Shown piece after piece: positions 12,500-12,704 of a stretch of DNA of 12,704 bases. Source of the stretch: DASPXK01 sp035637315 (GTDB taxonomy: Bacteria; Chloroflexota; UBA6077; JACCZL01). The notes below the pieces were generated by a model that was not told the DNA's origin, searched no databases, and saw only the letters and a list, made by a program, of their open reading frames with translations. The DNA lies in assembly GCA_035637315.1 (NCBI GenBank), contig DASPXK010000061.1:1-12704 (forward strand). The letters are read 5' to 3'. The first letter of the stretch is position 1; the number at the start of each line of letters is the position of its first letter. A program made the position numbers and the translations under genes.

Positions 12500-12704
12500 C
12501 TATCGGCCTGGCCGCTCCGGGCCGGCGGGCGCTTTGGGCGGCTCGGGCGCCTTCGGTGGCTCGGCTGGCTTCGGCAGGTCAGGCTTGACCAGCTCCTTGA
12601 TCGGCTGCGGCAGCTTGATCTTCTCCAGCCGCGGCCCGGGGATGTCCTTGCGCCTGGCGACGACGCGGTAATAGAGGCTGCCGCTCGCCGAGCTCGGGCC
12701 TCGG
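12500..12704 (-). CDS. Unidentified protein, C-terminal part with Pro/Lys/Glu-rich tail (cut by window edge)
   Basis: A minus-strand frame is open from the right edge to the TAG at 12502-12500. It reads SGSLYYRVVARRKDIPGPRL and then EKIKLPQPIKELVKPDLPKP, followed by PAEPPKAPEPPKAPAGPERP and the last two residues GR. The steady codon pattern (G/C third positions) and the repetitive P-x-E-P-P-K-A-P tail mark it as real coding sequence. Such tails are common in secreted or surface-linked bacterial proteins as spacers. The upstream domain lies outside the window and no family is recognised. Its stop lies 1 nt from the stop of the SRAP remnant, which is convergent. Confidence 0.7.
   Translation of the reverse strand, partial: RGPSSASGSLYYRVVARRKDIPGPRLEKIKLPQPIKELVKPDLPKPAEPPKAPEPPKAPAGPERPGR

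Overview
The window is a high-GC bacterial chromosome segment, probably from a Chloroflexota (Thermomicrobia- or soil-Chloroflexi-like) lineage. That is an inference from three things. The solute-binding lipoprotein is Tat-type with a long Ala/Pro/Thr/Lys linker after its lipobox, a DUF433/DUF5615 pair is present, and the operons mix Dpp-type uptake with oxidative enzymes. No rRNA or tRNA gene or other taxonomic marker was seen.

Layout: (1) At the left edge is the C-terminus of a family-5 solute-binding protein (SBP), convergent with the next block. (2) A minus-strand block runs from 3115 down to 325: a Rieske non-heme iron oxygenase, a translationally coupled HicB-like small protein and an AmiE/nitrilase-like C-N hydrolase. 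(3) A 247-bp divergent control region is followed by a GntR/FCD regulator on the plus strand. (4) From 4182 to 10937 a plus-strand operon encodes a Tat lipoprotein SBP, the two subunits of a molybdenum hydroxylase (XDH/CoxSL-like) and DppB- and DppC-like permeases. A near-identical 15-bp motif lies in the divergent region and again over the -35 box of the operon promoter, so the GntR protein is the obvious candidate regulator of both arms. (5) From 10938 to 12498 the sequence is degenerate. It holds a 100-bp remnant of a second Rieske gene, an intact DUF433 antitoxin with a frameshifted DUF5615 toxin, an exact 104-bp repeat of the dppC 3' end, and an N-terminally truncated, frameshifted SRAP (YedK-like) gene. 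(6) At the right edge is the C-terminus of an unidentified minus-strand protein with a Pro-rich tail.

Working model (inference): regions 2-4 form one regulated catabolic unit. An organic, probably nitrogen-containing or aromatic, compound is imported by the Dpp-type transporter, hydroxylated by the molybdenum enzyme and the Rieske oxygenase, and an amide or nitrile bond is cut by the hydrolase. The substrate cannot be read from the sequence. Missing from the window are the transporter ATPases, an FAD subunit for the Mo hydroxylase and a Rieske reductase.

The most notable anomalies are a single in-frame TAG inside an otherwise perfectly preserved 2Fe-2S subunit gene, the matched operator/promoter pair, the Rieske stop region doubling as the Shine-Dalgarno sequence of the HicB-like gene, and the rearranged 3' zone with its 104-bp direct repeat.
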